A DNA stretch of 64,000 nt from Gammaproteobacteria bacterium (GTDB lineage: Bacteria > Pseudomonadota > Gammaproteobacteria > Steroidobacterales > Rariloculaceae). Both the position numbers and the translations under genes were made by a program. This document shows positions 52,904 to 61,555 of the stretch, piece by piece. The notes beneath the pieces are model-generated. The model worked only from the letters and a program-made list of their open reading frames with translations, had not been told where the DNA came from and made no database searches. The stretch covers positions 1 to 64,000 of the forward strand of contig JAJDVG010000055.1 in assembly GCA_022826245.1 (NCBI GenBank), written 5' to 3'. The stretch's first letter is position 1, and the number at the start of each line of letters is the position of its first letter.

Positions 52904-54351
52904 CTGAACCAGGCTCCGAACATCCGGCGCGCCGCCGGCGTCAGTCGCTTGCGGTTGAATTCGTCGGCCATGCGGCGCAGGTACTCCGACCGCGTCGGAT
53001 AAGGCAGGACGGTCCTCGCGAGACGGCCGAGCCCGAGACCGTTCGTCATCGCGATGCACAGCGGCGCGAGCTGCTCGCCCGCATCGCGTCCGACGATCGT
53101 CGCTCCGAGGATACTGCCGTCGCGGGGCGCGGCCAGCACCTCCGCGAACCCGTGCTCGTCGCCCTGGGTCCTGCCGCGGTCGAGATCGCCGAAGGCCACT
53201 CGATACGTGTCGAATGCGATGCCGTCCCGCTCGAGTTCGGCCTGCGATCGGCCGACCTGAGCGACCTCGGGATCCGTATAGGTGCAATGCGGGACGACGA
53301 GTTTGCGCGTCGTCGCCGTCGGCAGGAAGAGCGCATTCTGAACGACGATGCGTGCATGGGCGTCGGCGTTGTGAGTGAACTGGAGCCGTGCGCAGACGTC
53401 GCCTGCCGCAAGGATTCGCCGGTTCGTCGTGCGCAGGTAATCGTCGACGACGATGAGCCCGCCCGCGCCGGTCTCGACACCGGCCGCCTCGAGCTCGAGT
53501 CCGTCGCTGTTGGCTCGCCTGCCGGCGGCAACGAGCACCTCGTCCGCAACGTACTCAGAGCCGTTCGCGGTCACGACGACATCGTCACCGCGCCGCTTGA
53601 CGCCCGACACGGACGCGTTCAGGTGCAGATGGACACCGCTGTGTCGAAGCGCTTGCGTGACAACCACACCCGCCTCGGGTGTCTCAAGGGCCAGCACGCG
53701 CTCGGCCAATTCGAACAGATGAACTTCGACGTTCATGCGCGAGAAGGCCTGCGCGAGCTCGCTGCCGATCGGTCCGCCGCCGATGATCGCGAGCCGTCCG
53801 GGCCTCTTGCGCAGATCGAATACCGTCTCGTTGGTCAGTGGCCGGGCTTCGGCAAGACCCGGGATCGGCGGCAGCGCGGCGCGCGCACCCGTGGCGATGA
53901 CGATGCGCCGGGCGGACAGACTGATGCCCCCGACCTCAACCGTATTGCCGGCCGTGAAACGCGCTTCGCCGAGGTACACGTCGACGCCCGCGTCGGTATA
54001 GCGTTCCACGGAATCGTGTTCGGCGATCGCCGCGCGCACCTGGCGCAGCCACTCGAACGCTTCGTCGAAGCATTCGGTATGGGCTCGCCCGGCCGTGAAC
54101 TCGAGCAACGCCTTCGACGGCACGCAACCGACGTTGAGGCAATCGCCGCCCATCGCCGTGCGCTCGATCAGCGCGACACGCGCGCCGAGTCCCGCCGCGG
54201 CGATTGCGGTGACGAGGCCGGCCGGACCTGCGCCGATGACGATGAGGTGATATCGACCGGCCGGTCGCGGGTTGCTGTAGTCGGCCGGGAATACGAGGCG
54301 GCGCCAGCGTTGGTCGTGCTCCGCTCCGGGATATGCGCCTGCCGCTGTCAC
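52885..54351 (-). CDS. Mercuric reductase/dihydrolipoamide dehydrogenase-like FAD oxidoreductase
   Basis: A 488-residue flavoprotein disulfide reductase. LIVIGAGPAGLVTAIAAAGL is the FAD site, GGDCLNVGCVPSKALLE the redox cysteine pair, RLAIIGGGPIGSELAQAFS the NAD(P)H site and ILAAGDVCARLQFTHNAD the second FAD contact. The C-terminal dimer motif reads VLPYPTRSEYLR, with Tyr-Pro-Thr where lipoamide dehydrogenase and glutathione reductase have His-Pro-Thr, as in the mercuric-reductase-like clade beside TVP38 genes. No N-terminal HMA domain. I start it at the GTG at 54351, seven bases after the TVP38 stop; substrate unknown. Confidence 0.87.
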   Translation of the reverse strand: MTAAGAYPGAEHDQRWRRLVFPADYSNPRPAGRYHLIVIGAGPAGLVTAIAAAGLGARVALIERTAMGGDCLNVGCVPSKALLEFTAGRAHTECFDEAFEWLRQVRAAIAEHDSVERYTDAGVDVYLGEARFTAGNTVEVGGISLSARRIVIATGARAALPPIPGLAEARPLTNETVFDLRKRPGRLAIIGGGPIGSELAQAFSRMNVEVHLFELAERVLALETPEAGVVVTQALRHSGVHLHLNASVSGVKRRGDDVVVTANGSEYVADEVLVAAGRRANSDGLELEAAGVETGAGGLIVVDDYLRTTNRRILAAGDVCARLQFTHNADAHARIVVQNALFLPTATTRKLVVPHCTYTDPEVAQVGRSQAELERDGIAFDTYRVAFGDLDRGRTQGDEHGFAEVLAAPRDGSILGATIVGRDAGEQLAPLCIAMTNGLGLGRLARTVLPYPTRSEYLRRMADEFNRKRLTPAARRMFGAWFRWNTRS

Positions 54352-54358
54352 TCCACGA

Positions 54359-55072
54359 TCACCCACCCCCGGAATCCCCCGCTTCGCGCCGTAGCTGCGC
54401 ACCGAGCGTGCGCGTCGCCTTGCGCGTGATCACCGCGACCAGCAGCAATGTGGCCACGAGACCCGCGGCCAATAACGCCACGCTCAACCATCCTCCGTCG
54501 AATTCGCCGCCGCTGAGTGCCGCGAGATCCTGCGCGACCGTCCCGAAATACACGTACAACACCGTGCCGGGCAGCATGCCGATCCACGAGGCGAAAAAGT
54601 AATCCCTGAAGCGCACGCCCGTGACCCCGAGACCATAGTTGAGCAGGTTGAACGGAAACAGCGGTGACAGGCGCGCCAGAAACACGACCGTGAACCCTTC
54701 GGATCGCGCCGCGCTGTCGAGCGCGGCGAATCGCGGCAGGCGCTCGACGCGCCGCTCGACCCAGTCGCGGGCGAAGAAGCGGCCGATCAGGAAGGCGCTC
54801 GATGCGCCGAGCACGCTGCCCGCGGACACGAGCGCTACACCGAGCGGCAGTCCGAACACGAAACCCGCGACCAGGGTGATCACCGAACCCGGGATCAGCA
54901 ACACCGTCGCGACGACGTAGACGCCGACATAGACCGCCCAGGAGAGCCCGCGATGCGCATCGATCCACGCGACTCCCGACTCGAGCCAGTCGTAGACCGG
55001 CAGCAGGAAGGCCGCGGCGCCGAGACCGGCAAGCAGCGCGATGAGAAAGAGCGGCTTGTACGAGCTGTTCAT
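54359..55072 (-). CDS. TVP38/TMEM64 (DedA-like) membrane protein, copy 1
   Basis: A 237-residue inner-membrane protein with about six helices. YVGVYVVATVLLIPGSVITL, VAGFVFGLPLGVALVSAG, SAFLIGRFFARDWVERRVER, and FTVVFLARLSPLFPFNLLNY followed by GLGVTGVRFRDYFFASWIG are the SNARE-associated/VTT domain landmarks (FLxGR, RLSPLFPF). Such proteins move lipids or solutes across membranes. It is a tandem paralogue of the next gene upstream (55098). Start at 55072 is taken at the conserved MNSSYKPLFL. Confidence 0.9.
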   Translation of the reverse strand: MNSSYKPLFLIALLAGLGAAAFLLPVYDWLESGVAWIDAHRGLSWAVYVGVYVVATVLLIPGSVITLVAGFVFGLPLGVALVSAGSVLGASSAFLIGRFFARDWVERRVERLPRFAALDSAARSEGFTVVFLARLSPLFPFNLLNYGLGVTGVRFRDYFFASWIGMLPGTVLYVYFGTVAQDLAALSGGEFDGGWLSVALLAAGLVATLLLVAVITRKATRTLGAQLRREAGDSGGG

Positions 55073-55097
55073 GCCCCGCACCCGGGCGGCCTGCGAT

Positions 55098-55895
55098 TCA
55101 GGGGACCTGGCCACGATCGACCTTATCCGCCGCTTCGGCCGCGCCGGCGCCTGCGGCTCCAATGCCGTTTTCGGACTCGCGCTCCAGATGCGCGCCGAGC
55201 ACGCGGCTCGCCTTGCGGGTGATCACCACGACCAGGAGCGCGGTTGCGATCAGGCCTCCGACCGCGAGCACGAGCCCGAACGGGCCGCGATCGAAATCGC
55301 CCTCGGTCAGCGCCAGCAGATCCTGGGCGAGGCTGCCGAAGTAGACGTAGAGCACCAGCGGAGGCAACAGACCGATCCAGGTCGCGAGAATGTAATCCCT
55401 GAAGCGCACGGCCGTCACTCCGAAGGCGTAGTTGAGCAGGAAGAACGGAAAGAACGGCGACAGGCGCGACAACAACACGATCGTGAACCCGTCGCTGCGC
55501 ACGGCGCTGTCGAGCGCGGCGAAACGCGGCAGGCGCTCGGTGCACCGCTTGACCCAGTCGCGGGCGAAGAAGCGGCCGACCAGGAAAGCGCCGGCCGCGC
55601 CGAGCACGCTGCCCGCCGACGCGGGCACGACCCCGAGCGGAAAGCCGAACATGAAGCCGCCCACGAGCGTCGGAAACGTCGCCGGGATCAGCAGCACGTT
55701 GCCCACGGCGTATGCCGCGATATAGACGGCCCACGCCAACGTTCGATGGGCTTCGATCCAGGCGATACCCGACTCGAGCCACTCGCGGATCGGCAGCCCT
55801 GCAGTCCCGCTCGCGACGATGACGACCGCGGTACCGAGTATCGCGAGCAGCGAAACGAATACCAACGGCTTGTAAGAGTTCGTCACGCTCGCCAT
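55098..55895 (-). CDS. TVP38/TMEM64 (DedA-like) membrane protein, copy 2
   Basis: A 265-residue paralogue of the protein at 54359: YIAAYAVGNVLLIPATFPTL, GFMFGFPLGVVPASAGSVLG, AFLVGRFFARDWVKR and TIVLLSRLSPFFPFFLLNYA. It has a longer polar C-terminal tail rich in Ala and Glu. Start at 55895 (MASVTNSYKPL) parallels the start of copy 1; it overlaps the DUF2064 gene end by 13 bases. The two copies differ enough that the duplication is old. Confidence 0.9.
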   Translation of the reverse strand: MASVTNSYKPLVFVSLLAILGTAVVIVASGTAGLPIREWLESGIAWIEAHRTLAWAVYIAAYAVGNVLLIPATFPTLVGGFMFGFPLGVVPASAGSVLGAAGAFLVGRFFARDWVKRCTERLPRFAALDSAVRSDGFTIVLLSRLSPFFPFFLLNYAFGVTAVRFRDYILATWIGLLPPLVLYVYFGSLAQDLLALTEGDFDRGPFGLVLAVGGLIATALLVVVITRKASRVLGAHLERESENGIGAAGAGAAEAADKVDRGQVP

Positions 55896-56608
55896 TCCGA
55901 CCGGTGACCGTCGTTCGCGAGCCAGGCGCCGAACGCCCTGCGCGCGGGACGCGGGTCGTCGGAGACATGCCGCCTGAACGCGTCGAGGTCCTCGAGCGTG
56001 TCGATATCGGCGAGCGGCGCGAGACGCTCCGTACGCCAGCCCAGCACAGCGCAGCGGCGCTCGAGCTCGGCCATGAGCTTCGCGCTGCTCCACGCGAGAT
56101 CGCCGAGATCGGGCCACTCCCGGCGCGTACCCATGAGCACGACACCGCCATCGTGTGCGGGTCCAAGTACCGCATCGTGGCCGTCGAGCGCCGCCGCGGC
56201 CTGTTCAAGATAGCGTCCGTCGAGTTCCGGGCAGTCGATGCCGATGAAAATCCGGCGCTCGTATCCGTTCATGCGCAGCGTACGGTCGACGTGATTGATC
56301 CGCTCCCCAAGGTTTTGACCGCGTTGCAGCACGACAGGCTCGGTGTTACCGATCCGCGCCGCCAGCCATTCGGCGTCGTCCTCGGCGACCGGTGCATAGC
56401 ACACGGGGCCGGGCCATGCCGCCATGTCCTCGAGTGCGCAGCCGCATAGATACTCCGCAGCGATCGAGGCGAGCGGTCCGATCGACGCGGCCAGGCGCCG
56501 CTTGGACCGCACGGGAGACTTGAACATCAATACGAGACAGCTCCCGGCCGTGCGCTCGGCGTTCAGATTGTCCGTGACCATATGCGCATCGCCGTGCCTG
56601 TTCGGCAT
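55883..56608 (-). CDS. DUF2064 glycosyltransferase-like protein (rSAM/selenodomain-associated transferase 1 type)
   Basis: A 241-residue protein of the TIGR04282/DUF2064 family. SCLVLMFKSPVRSKRRLAAS is the typical start (hydrophobic strand then Lys-x-Pro), followed by RRIFIGIDCPELDGRYLEQA (the GxDxP motif), DAVLGPAHDGGVVLMG and LAPLADIDTLEDLDAFRRH. It is a small GT-A-like nucleotidyl or glycosyl transferase. First gene of the six-gene minus-strand operon. The start is uncertain: ATG at 56608, GTG at 56617 and ATG at 56581 are all possible. Confidence 0.85.
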   Translation of the reverse strand: MPNRHGDAHMVTDNLNAERTAGSCLVLMFKSPVRSKRRLAASIGPLASIAAEYLCGCALEDMAAWPGPVCYAPVAEDDAEWLAARIGNTEPVVLQRGQNLGERINHVDRTLRMNGYERRIFIGIDCPELDGRYLEQAAAALDGHDAVLGPAHDGGVVLMGTRREWPDLGDLAWSSAKLMAELERRCAVLGWRTERLAPLADIDTLEDLDAFRRHVSDDPRPARRAFGAWLANDGHRSEWRA

Positions 56609-56800
56609 CTTTCGCACCGGATTCGCTGGATTATGCCTGATCGGACGAAGCGGACAGCGGCGGCAAAACGCCGCGAGGAACGCGAGAGTCCGTATCTGCC
56701 GCGTTACGCCAAGCCCTGCGACTCAAGCCGCCGCCGCAACGAGCACGCATTTGCTATAGTCGCCCGCTCGCCGCACGTACGCGTCGGTTGTCGCAGGATC

Positions 56801-57118
56801 ATGGTCAGATTGTTGGTAACGAATCGCGTTGGGGTCACCATCGAGGTCGCCGCGCAGCCCGGCATCTCCATGATGGAGAACATCCGCGAACTCGATGACA
56901 GCGTCGATGCGATCTGCGGCGGCCTGTGCTCTTGCGCAACCTGCCACGTCTACATCGAGCCGTCATGGTGGGACCGGCTGTCCGAACGCGGCTATGAGGA
57001 ACTGATGATGCTCCGGGATCTCGAATCGTTCGACCCGGAGCGATCCCGCCTGAGTTGCCAGATCGAAGTGACCGACGCGCACGACGGCATCGCCCTGACC
57101 GTAGGACCGGAAGAGTAA
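56801..57118 (+). CDS. [2Fe-2S] ferredoxin (adrenodoxin/Isc type)
   Basis: A 105-residue ferredoxin. The cluster ligands are Cys39, Cys45, Cys48 and Cys86 (pattern C-x5-C-x2-C-x37-C in ICGGLCSCATCHVY and RLSCQIEV), typical of the vertebrate/Isc/P450-type ferredoxins. It carries single electrons to P450s, dioxygenases or Fe-S assembly. ATG at 56801 has AGGA upstream. No oxygenase is adjacent; divergent from the radical SAM operon. Confidence 0.92.
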   Translation: MVRLLVTNRVGVTIEVAAQPGISMMENIRELDDSVDAICGGLCSCATCHVYIEPSWWDRLSERGYEELMMLRDLESFDPERSRLSCQIEVTDAHDGIALTVGPEE

Positions 57119-57218
57119 GTCGGGCACGCGCGCGGCGCCCGACTTTCCGATAAGCTATCGATTCGAATACGTCTCCGGCAGAGCCCGAGCCCACGCTCCC
57201 GGAATTGCGAGACCAGCC

Positions 57219-57743
57219 ATGCCAAATCTGCTCCGCCGTTTCATCGCACTGTCGCTGATCGCAGGGCTTCTTGCCGCCTGCGGAGATTCGCCGGCCACCG
57301 TCGACGCGCCGGGCGCAGACCGCTCCGAGATTCGGACCATCGACTCCGACGGTTTCTCCACGATGCTCGAGTCGGCCCGCGGCAACGTCGTGCTGCTCAA
57401 TCTCTGGGCGACGTGGTGCGCACCGTGCCTGACGGAGATTCCCGATCTCGTCGCGCTCGAGCGGGACCTTGCCGAGCGTGGCCTCAGTGTGATCGGTATC
57501 TCGCTCGACGACGCCGACGACGGCGAGCTGGTCCAGTCTTTCCGCGACGAGTATTTCCCGGAGTTCTTCACCTACCACGTCCGCGACGACGACTGGTATG
57601 CGCTGCTCGACGGCTTCGCCCCCAACTGGCCGAGCGTCCTGCCCACGGTCTTCGTGATCGACCGCAACGGCGAACTGGTCGAGACGCTGGTGGGAGGCAA
57701 GGACTACGAGGCCTTCGCAGCGATCGTCGAACCGCGGCTGTAG
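57219..57743 (+). CDS. TlpA-like thioredoxin-fold lipoprotein
   Basis: A 174-residue lipoprotein (signal LIAGLLAAC). The thioredoxin domain has VVLLNLWATWCAPCLTEIPD with Cys67-x2-Cys70, GISLDDADDGEL and the cis-Pro in LPTVFVIDRNGELVETLVGG. This is the TlpA/ResA/AhpC-TSA group that reduces periplasmic disulfides, often for cytochrome c maturation. Start at 57219 gives the signal directly. It is a single gene between the ferredoxin and the nitrogen operon. Confidence 0.92.
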   Translation: MPNLLRRFIALSLIAGLLAACGDSPATVDAPGADRSEIRTIDSDGFSTMLESARGNVVLLNLWATWCAPCLTEIPDLVALERDLAERGLSVIGISLDDADDGELVQSFRDEYFPEFFTYHVRDDDWYALLDGFAPNWPSVLPTVFVIDRNGELVETLVGGKDYEAFAAIVEPRL

Positions 57744-57912
57744 CCTGCGACGACACGGGCTTTGACGACGATCCGCCGTAGATGCCCGCAGAAGTAGTCG
57801 TGCGGCCTGCGGCGTGAACCCGCCGCGCCGAAAACGACTGATCGGCCATGACGCGCGATTCCGCCACCGGCTACCGTCGCGCCACCTGACGTTTCACCGC
57901 AACGCCTGATTT

Positions 57913-57956
57913 TGGTGCGCCGAACGCACTGCATGGGGGCGGTCGAGATCGCCCCC
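57913..57956 (+). promoter_or_regulatory. Possible NtrC-type site and hairpin upstream of the nitrogen operon
   Basis: TGGTGC at 57913-57918 and GCACTGCA at 57926-57933 form an inverted arrangement resembling half-sites of NtrC (TGCACC/GGTGCA). Directly after, GGGGGCG at 57935-57941 and CGCCCCC at 57950-57956 can form a perfect 7-base-pair hairpin. Both lie about 50-90 bases upstream of the sigma-54 promoter. The rest of 57744-58004 shows nothing else recognisable. Confidence 0.4.
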
Positions 57957-58004
57957 CTACCCTGCCATTCGCCTATCTCGTTGTAAAAAAACAGGAACCT
58001 TGAC

Positions 58005-58022
58005 TTGGCACGAATACTGCAT
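58005..58022 (+). promoter_or_regulatory. Sigma-54 promoter of the torF-glnK-amtB operon
   Basis: TTGGCACGAATACTGCAT fits the sigma-54 consensus TGGCACG-N4-TTGCA closely, with GG at 58007-58008 and GC at 58019-58020 separated by the required 10 bases. It lies 50 bases before the first gene and upstream of PII and ammonium transporter genes, which are classic NtrC/sigma-54 targets. Confidence 0.8.
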
Positions 58023-58071
58023 TCAGGCAGTCGTTCGATCCGACACGTGCTGCATCAGGAGGAAGCGTGCC

Positions 58072-59078
<1,007 letters not shown>

Positions 59079-59098
59079 CTGACTGGAGGACAATCAAG

Positions 59099-60406
59099 AT
59101 GAAGTTCAATATCAGCAAAAAAGGATTCGCGCTCGGCGCCGGGTCGCTGCTCGCAACCGTTGCGCCGGGACTCGCCCTGGCGCAGGACGAACTCAATTCG
59201 GGCGACACCGCCTGGATGCTCACGGCCACGGCGCTCGTACTGTTCATGACGATCCCGGGTCTGTCGCTTTTCTACGCGGGCATGGTGCGCGCGAAGAATG
59301 CGCTTTCGGTCATGATGCAGTGTTTCGCCATCACCTGCCTGATGACCGTGCTCTGGGCGCTCTACGTCTATAGCCTCGCGTTCGGAAACGACATCGGCGG
59401 CGTGATCGGCGACCTCAGCAAGGTATTCATGTCGGGCGTGGGAGTCGATGTCGTCAGCGGCACGATCCCGGAGACCGTCTTCTCGATCTTCCAGCTCACG
59501 TTCGCGGTCATCACGCCGGCGCTAATCGTCGGCGCATTCGCCGAACGCATGAAGTTCTCGGCGATGCTCTGGTTCATGACGCTTTGGGTCACGATCGTCT
59601 ACGCGCCCATCGCGCACTGGGTCTGGGGCGGCGGCTGGCTCGGCGGTCTCGGCGTACTCGACTTCGCCGGCGGCACGGTCGTTCATATCAATGCCGGCGT
59701 TGCGGGCCTCGTCGCCGCAATCGTCCTCGGCAAGCGCCGCGGCTATCCGCGCACGGCGATGAAGCCGAGCAACCTCGTACTCACGATGGTCGGCGCGGGC
59801 ATGCTCTGGGTGGGCTGGTTCGGATTCAATGCCGGCAGCGAACTCGCGGCCGACGGCGTGGCCGGCATGGCCATGGCCGTCACCCAGATCGCAACCGCCG
59901 CGGCGGCGCTGACCTGGATGTTCCTCGAGTGGTTCAACCACGGCAAGCCGAGTGCCCTCGGCCTGGTGTCGGGCGCGGTCGCGGGCCTCGTCGCGATCAC
60001 GCCGGCTTCCGGCTTCGTCGGTCCCATGGGCGCGCTCGTCATCGGCGCTGCGTCCGGGCTGCTGTGCTATCTCGCGGTCGTCAAGGTCAAGCATGCGCTC
60101 GGCTACGATGACTCTCTCGACGCCTTTGGCGTACACGGCATCGGCGGCATCGTCGGCGCGATCCTGACGGGTGTGTTCGTCGACGCCGGCCTCGGCGGCG
60201 CCGGTCTCGCCGAAGGCGCGACGATCGTTAGTCAGGTCGGTCTGCAGATTGTCGGCGTCGTGGCGACGATCATCTACTGCGGTGTCGTCAGCTTCATCCT
60301 CCTCAAGATCGTCGACGCGGTGATCGGACTTCGCGTCAGCGAGGAAGAAGAGGAAGAAGGCCTCGACCTCGTGCTGCACGACGAGCAGGGTTATAACCTC
60401 ACTTGA
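59099..60406 (+). CDS. amtB: Ammonium transporter AmtB
   Basis: A 435-residue channel with a cleavable signal (LATVAPGLALAQ) and eleven helices. Pore residues are present: DFAGGTVVHINAGVAGL (first pore His), GVHGIGGIVGAILTG (second His), GLSLFYAGMVRAKNALSVMM and MLWVGWFGFNAGSEL. It conducts ammonium and is gated by GlnK. ATG at 59099 preceded by GGAGG is chosen over 59075, which overlaps the glnK stop. A strong terminator follows at 60504. Confidence 0.96.
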   Translation: MKFNISKKGFALGAGSLLATVAPGLALAQDELNSGDTAWMLTATALVLFMTIPGLSLFYAGMVRAKNALSVMMQCFAITCLMTVLWALYVYSLAFGNDIGGVIGDLSKVFMSGVGVDVVSGTIPETVFSIFQLTFAVITPALIVGAFAERMKFSAMLWFMTLWVTIVYAPIAHWVWGGGWLGGLGVLDFAGGTVVHINAGVAGLVAAIVLGKRRGYPRTAMKPSNLVLTMVGAGMLWVGWFGFNAGSELAADGVAGMAMAVTQIATAAAALTWMFLEWFNHGKPSALGLVSGAVAGLVAITPASGFVGPMGALVIGAASGLLCYLAVVKVKHALGYDDSLDAFGVHGIGGIVGAILTGVFVDAGLGGAGLAEGATIVSQVGLQIVGVVATIIYCGVVSFILLKIVDAVIGLRVSEEEEEEGLDLVLHDEQGYNLT

Positions 60407-60503
60407 TGGGGCCTCACCTGATGGGCCTGGCCTGATTGGTTTGTGCGCTCCGGCCGGCGAGCCGTCCCCGACGGCCGCCGGCCTACTCCCTCGCACTCCT
60501 CCT

Positions 60504-60531
60504 GGCGCCACTTCGGTGGCGCCCTTTTTTT
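60504..60531 (+). terminator. Rho-independent terminator of the nitrogen operon
   Basis: A perfect 8-base-pair stem (60504-60511 with 60516-60523) closed by a TTCG loop is followed by seven T at 60525-60531. It lies about 100 bases after the amtB stop. Confidence 0.93.
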
Positions 60532-60560
60532 GGTGCACGGCCGACTTTTTCGTGGCCGGG

Positions 60561-60698
60561 GCGCATTCGCATACCACCTGTTCGAGCTCAATCTCGCCGC
60601 GCCGTCCTGGCGCGGCTCGAATCGGCGGCGCGTCGCTCTGCGCCATCCATGGCCCGCTCCGCGCCGACGACGCTCGAACAGGTGGTATGCGAACGCGC
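60561..60698. repeat. 27-base inverted repeat, 138 bases overall
   Basis: Arms at 60561-60587 and 60672-60698 are complementary at 26 of 27 positions. The 84-base interior has no gene. It sits between the amtB terminator and the convergent SDR gene. The arms could be the ends of a small non-autonomous mobile element or one large hairpin. Confidence 0.85.
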
Positions 60699-60727
60699 CC
60701 CTACGCTCATCGTGCTCCGGTTACAGG

Positions 60728-61489
60728 TCAGAGCCGCTGGCCGCCGTCGATCTCGATGACCCGGCCGTTGACGTAGTCGTTCTCGATGATGTACGCGGCG
60801 GCGTGGGCTATTTCCTCGGGCCGGCCGATCCGGCCGACCGGGATCGACGCAGCCATTTTCTCGAGGATTTCGGGCTTCATCGCCTCGAGGATTTCCGTCT
60901 TGATGAACCCCGGTGCGATCGCGTTGGCGCGGATTCCATGGCGCGCGAGTTCCTTCGCCCAGACGACGGTCAGCGCGGCGACCCCGGCCTTGGCGGCGGA
61001 GTAATTGCTTTGCCCGAAGTTTCCATGCCGCGAGATGCTCGAAATGTTGATGATGCACCCGCGGTTGCCGAGGCGGATCATCTGCGCGGCGGCTTCGCGT
61101 CCACAGAGGAACACGCCGGTCAGGTTCACGTCGATCACGGCCTGCCAGTCGCCGAGCGAGAGCTTGTCGACGACCTCGCCGTCACGCGCCTTGACGAGCA
61201 GCGCGTCGCGCAGGATGCCCGCGTTGGCGATCGAGACGTCGAGGCTGCCGAAATCCCGCACGGTACGTTCGTAGACTCCCGCGACCTCGTCTTCGCTCGC
61301 GACATTTGCCGCATAGCTGCGCGCCTCGATACCCGACGGCGCGCACCGCGACCGCGTTTCCTCGAGTTTGTCCGCGTCGACATCGACGAGCGCGATGTTG
61401 GCGCCCTTCTCCGCGAGACCGACGGCCATCGCCGCGCCGAGACCCCGGCCGGCGCCCGTGATCAGTACGGTCTTTCCGCTCAATTCCAT
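60728..61489 (-). CDS. Short-chain dehydrogenase/reductase (FabG-like)
   Basis: A 253-residue [23 protein letters not shown] is the NAD(P) site, IANAGILRD the NAG motif, and the catalytic Ser/Tyr/Lys lie in [20 protein letters not shown]. It ends [14 protein letters not shown]. The fold and [18 protein letters not shown] pattern resemble 3-oxoacyl-ACP or acetoacetyl-CoA reductases (FabG/PhaB), but many SDRs have the same motifs. Single gene, 66 bases upstream of the ABC ATPase stop. Confidence 0.88.
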   Translation of the reverse strand: MELSGKTVLITGAGRGLGAAMAVGLAEKGANIALVDVDADKLEETRSRCAPSGIEARSYAANVASEDEVAGVYERTVRDFGSLDVSIANAGILRDALLVKARDGEVVDKLSLGDWQAVIDVNLTGVFLCGREAAAQMIRLGNRGCIINISSISRHGNFGQSNYSAAKAGVAALTVVWAKELARHGIRANAIAPGFIKTEILEAMKPEILEKMAASIPVGRIGRPEEIAHAAAYIIENDYVNGRVIEIDGGQRL

Positions 61490-61555
61490 CGATCGATACT
61501 CCGGTGTGCTGCTTGCTGACTAACGTCGATTCCCCGTTGCCCGTCAAGGCGGCTC

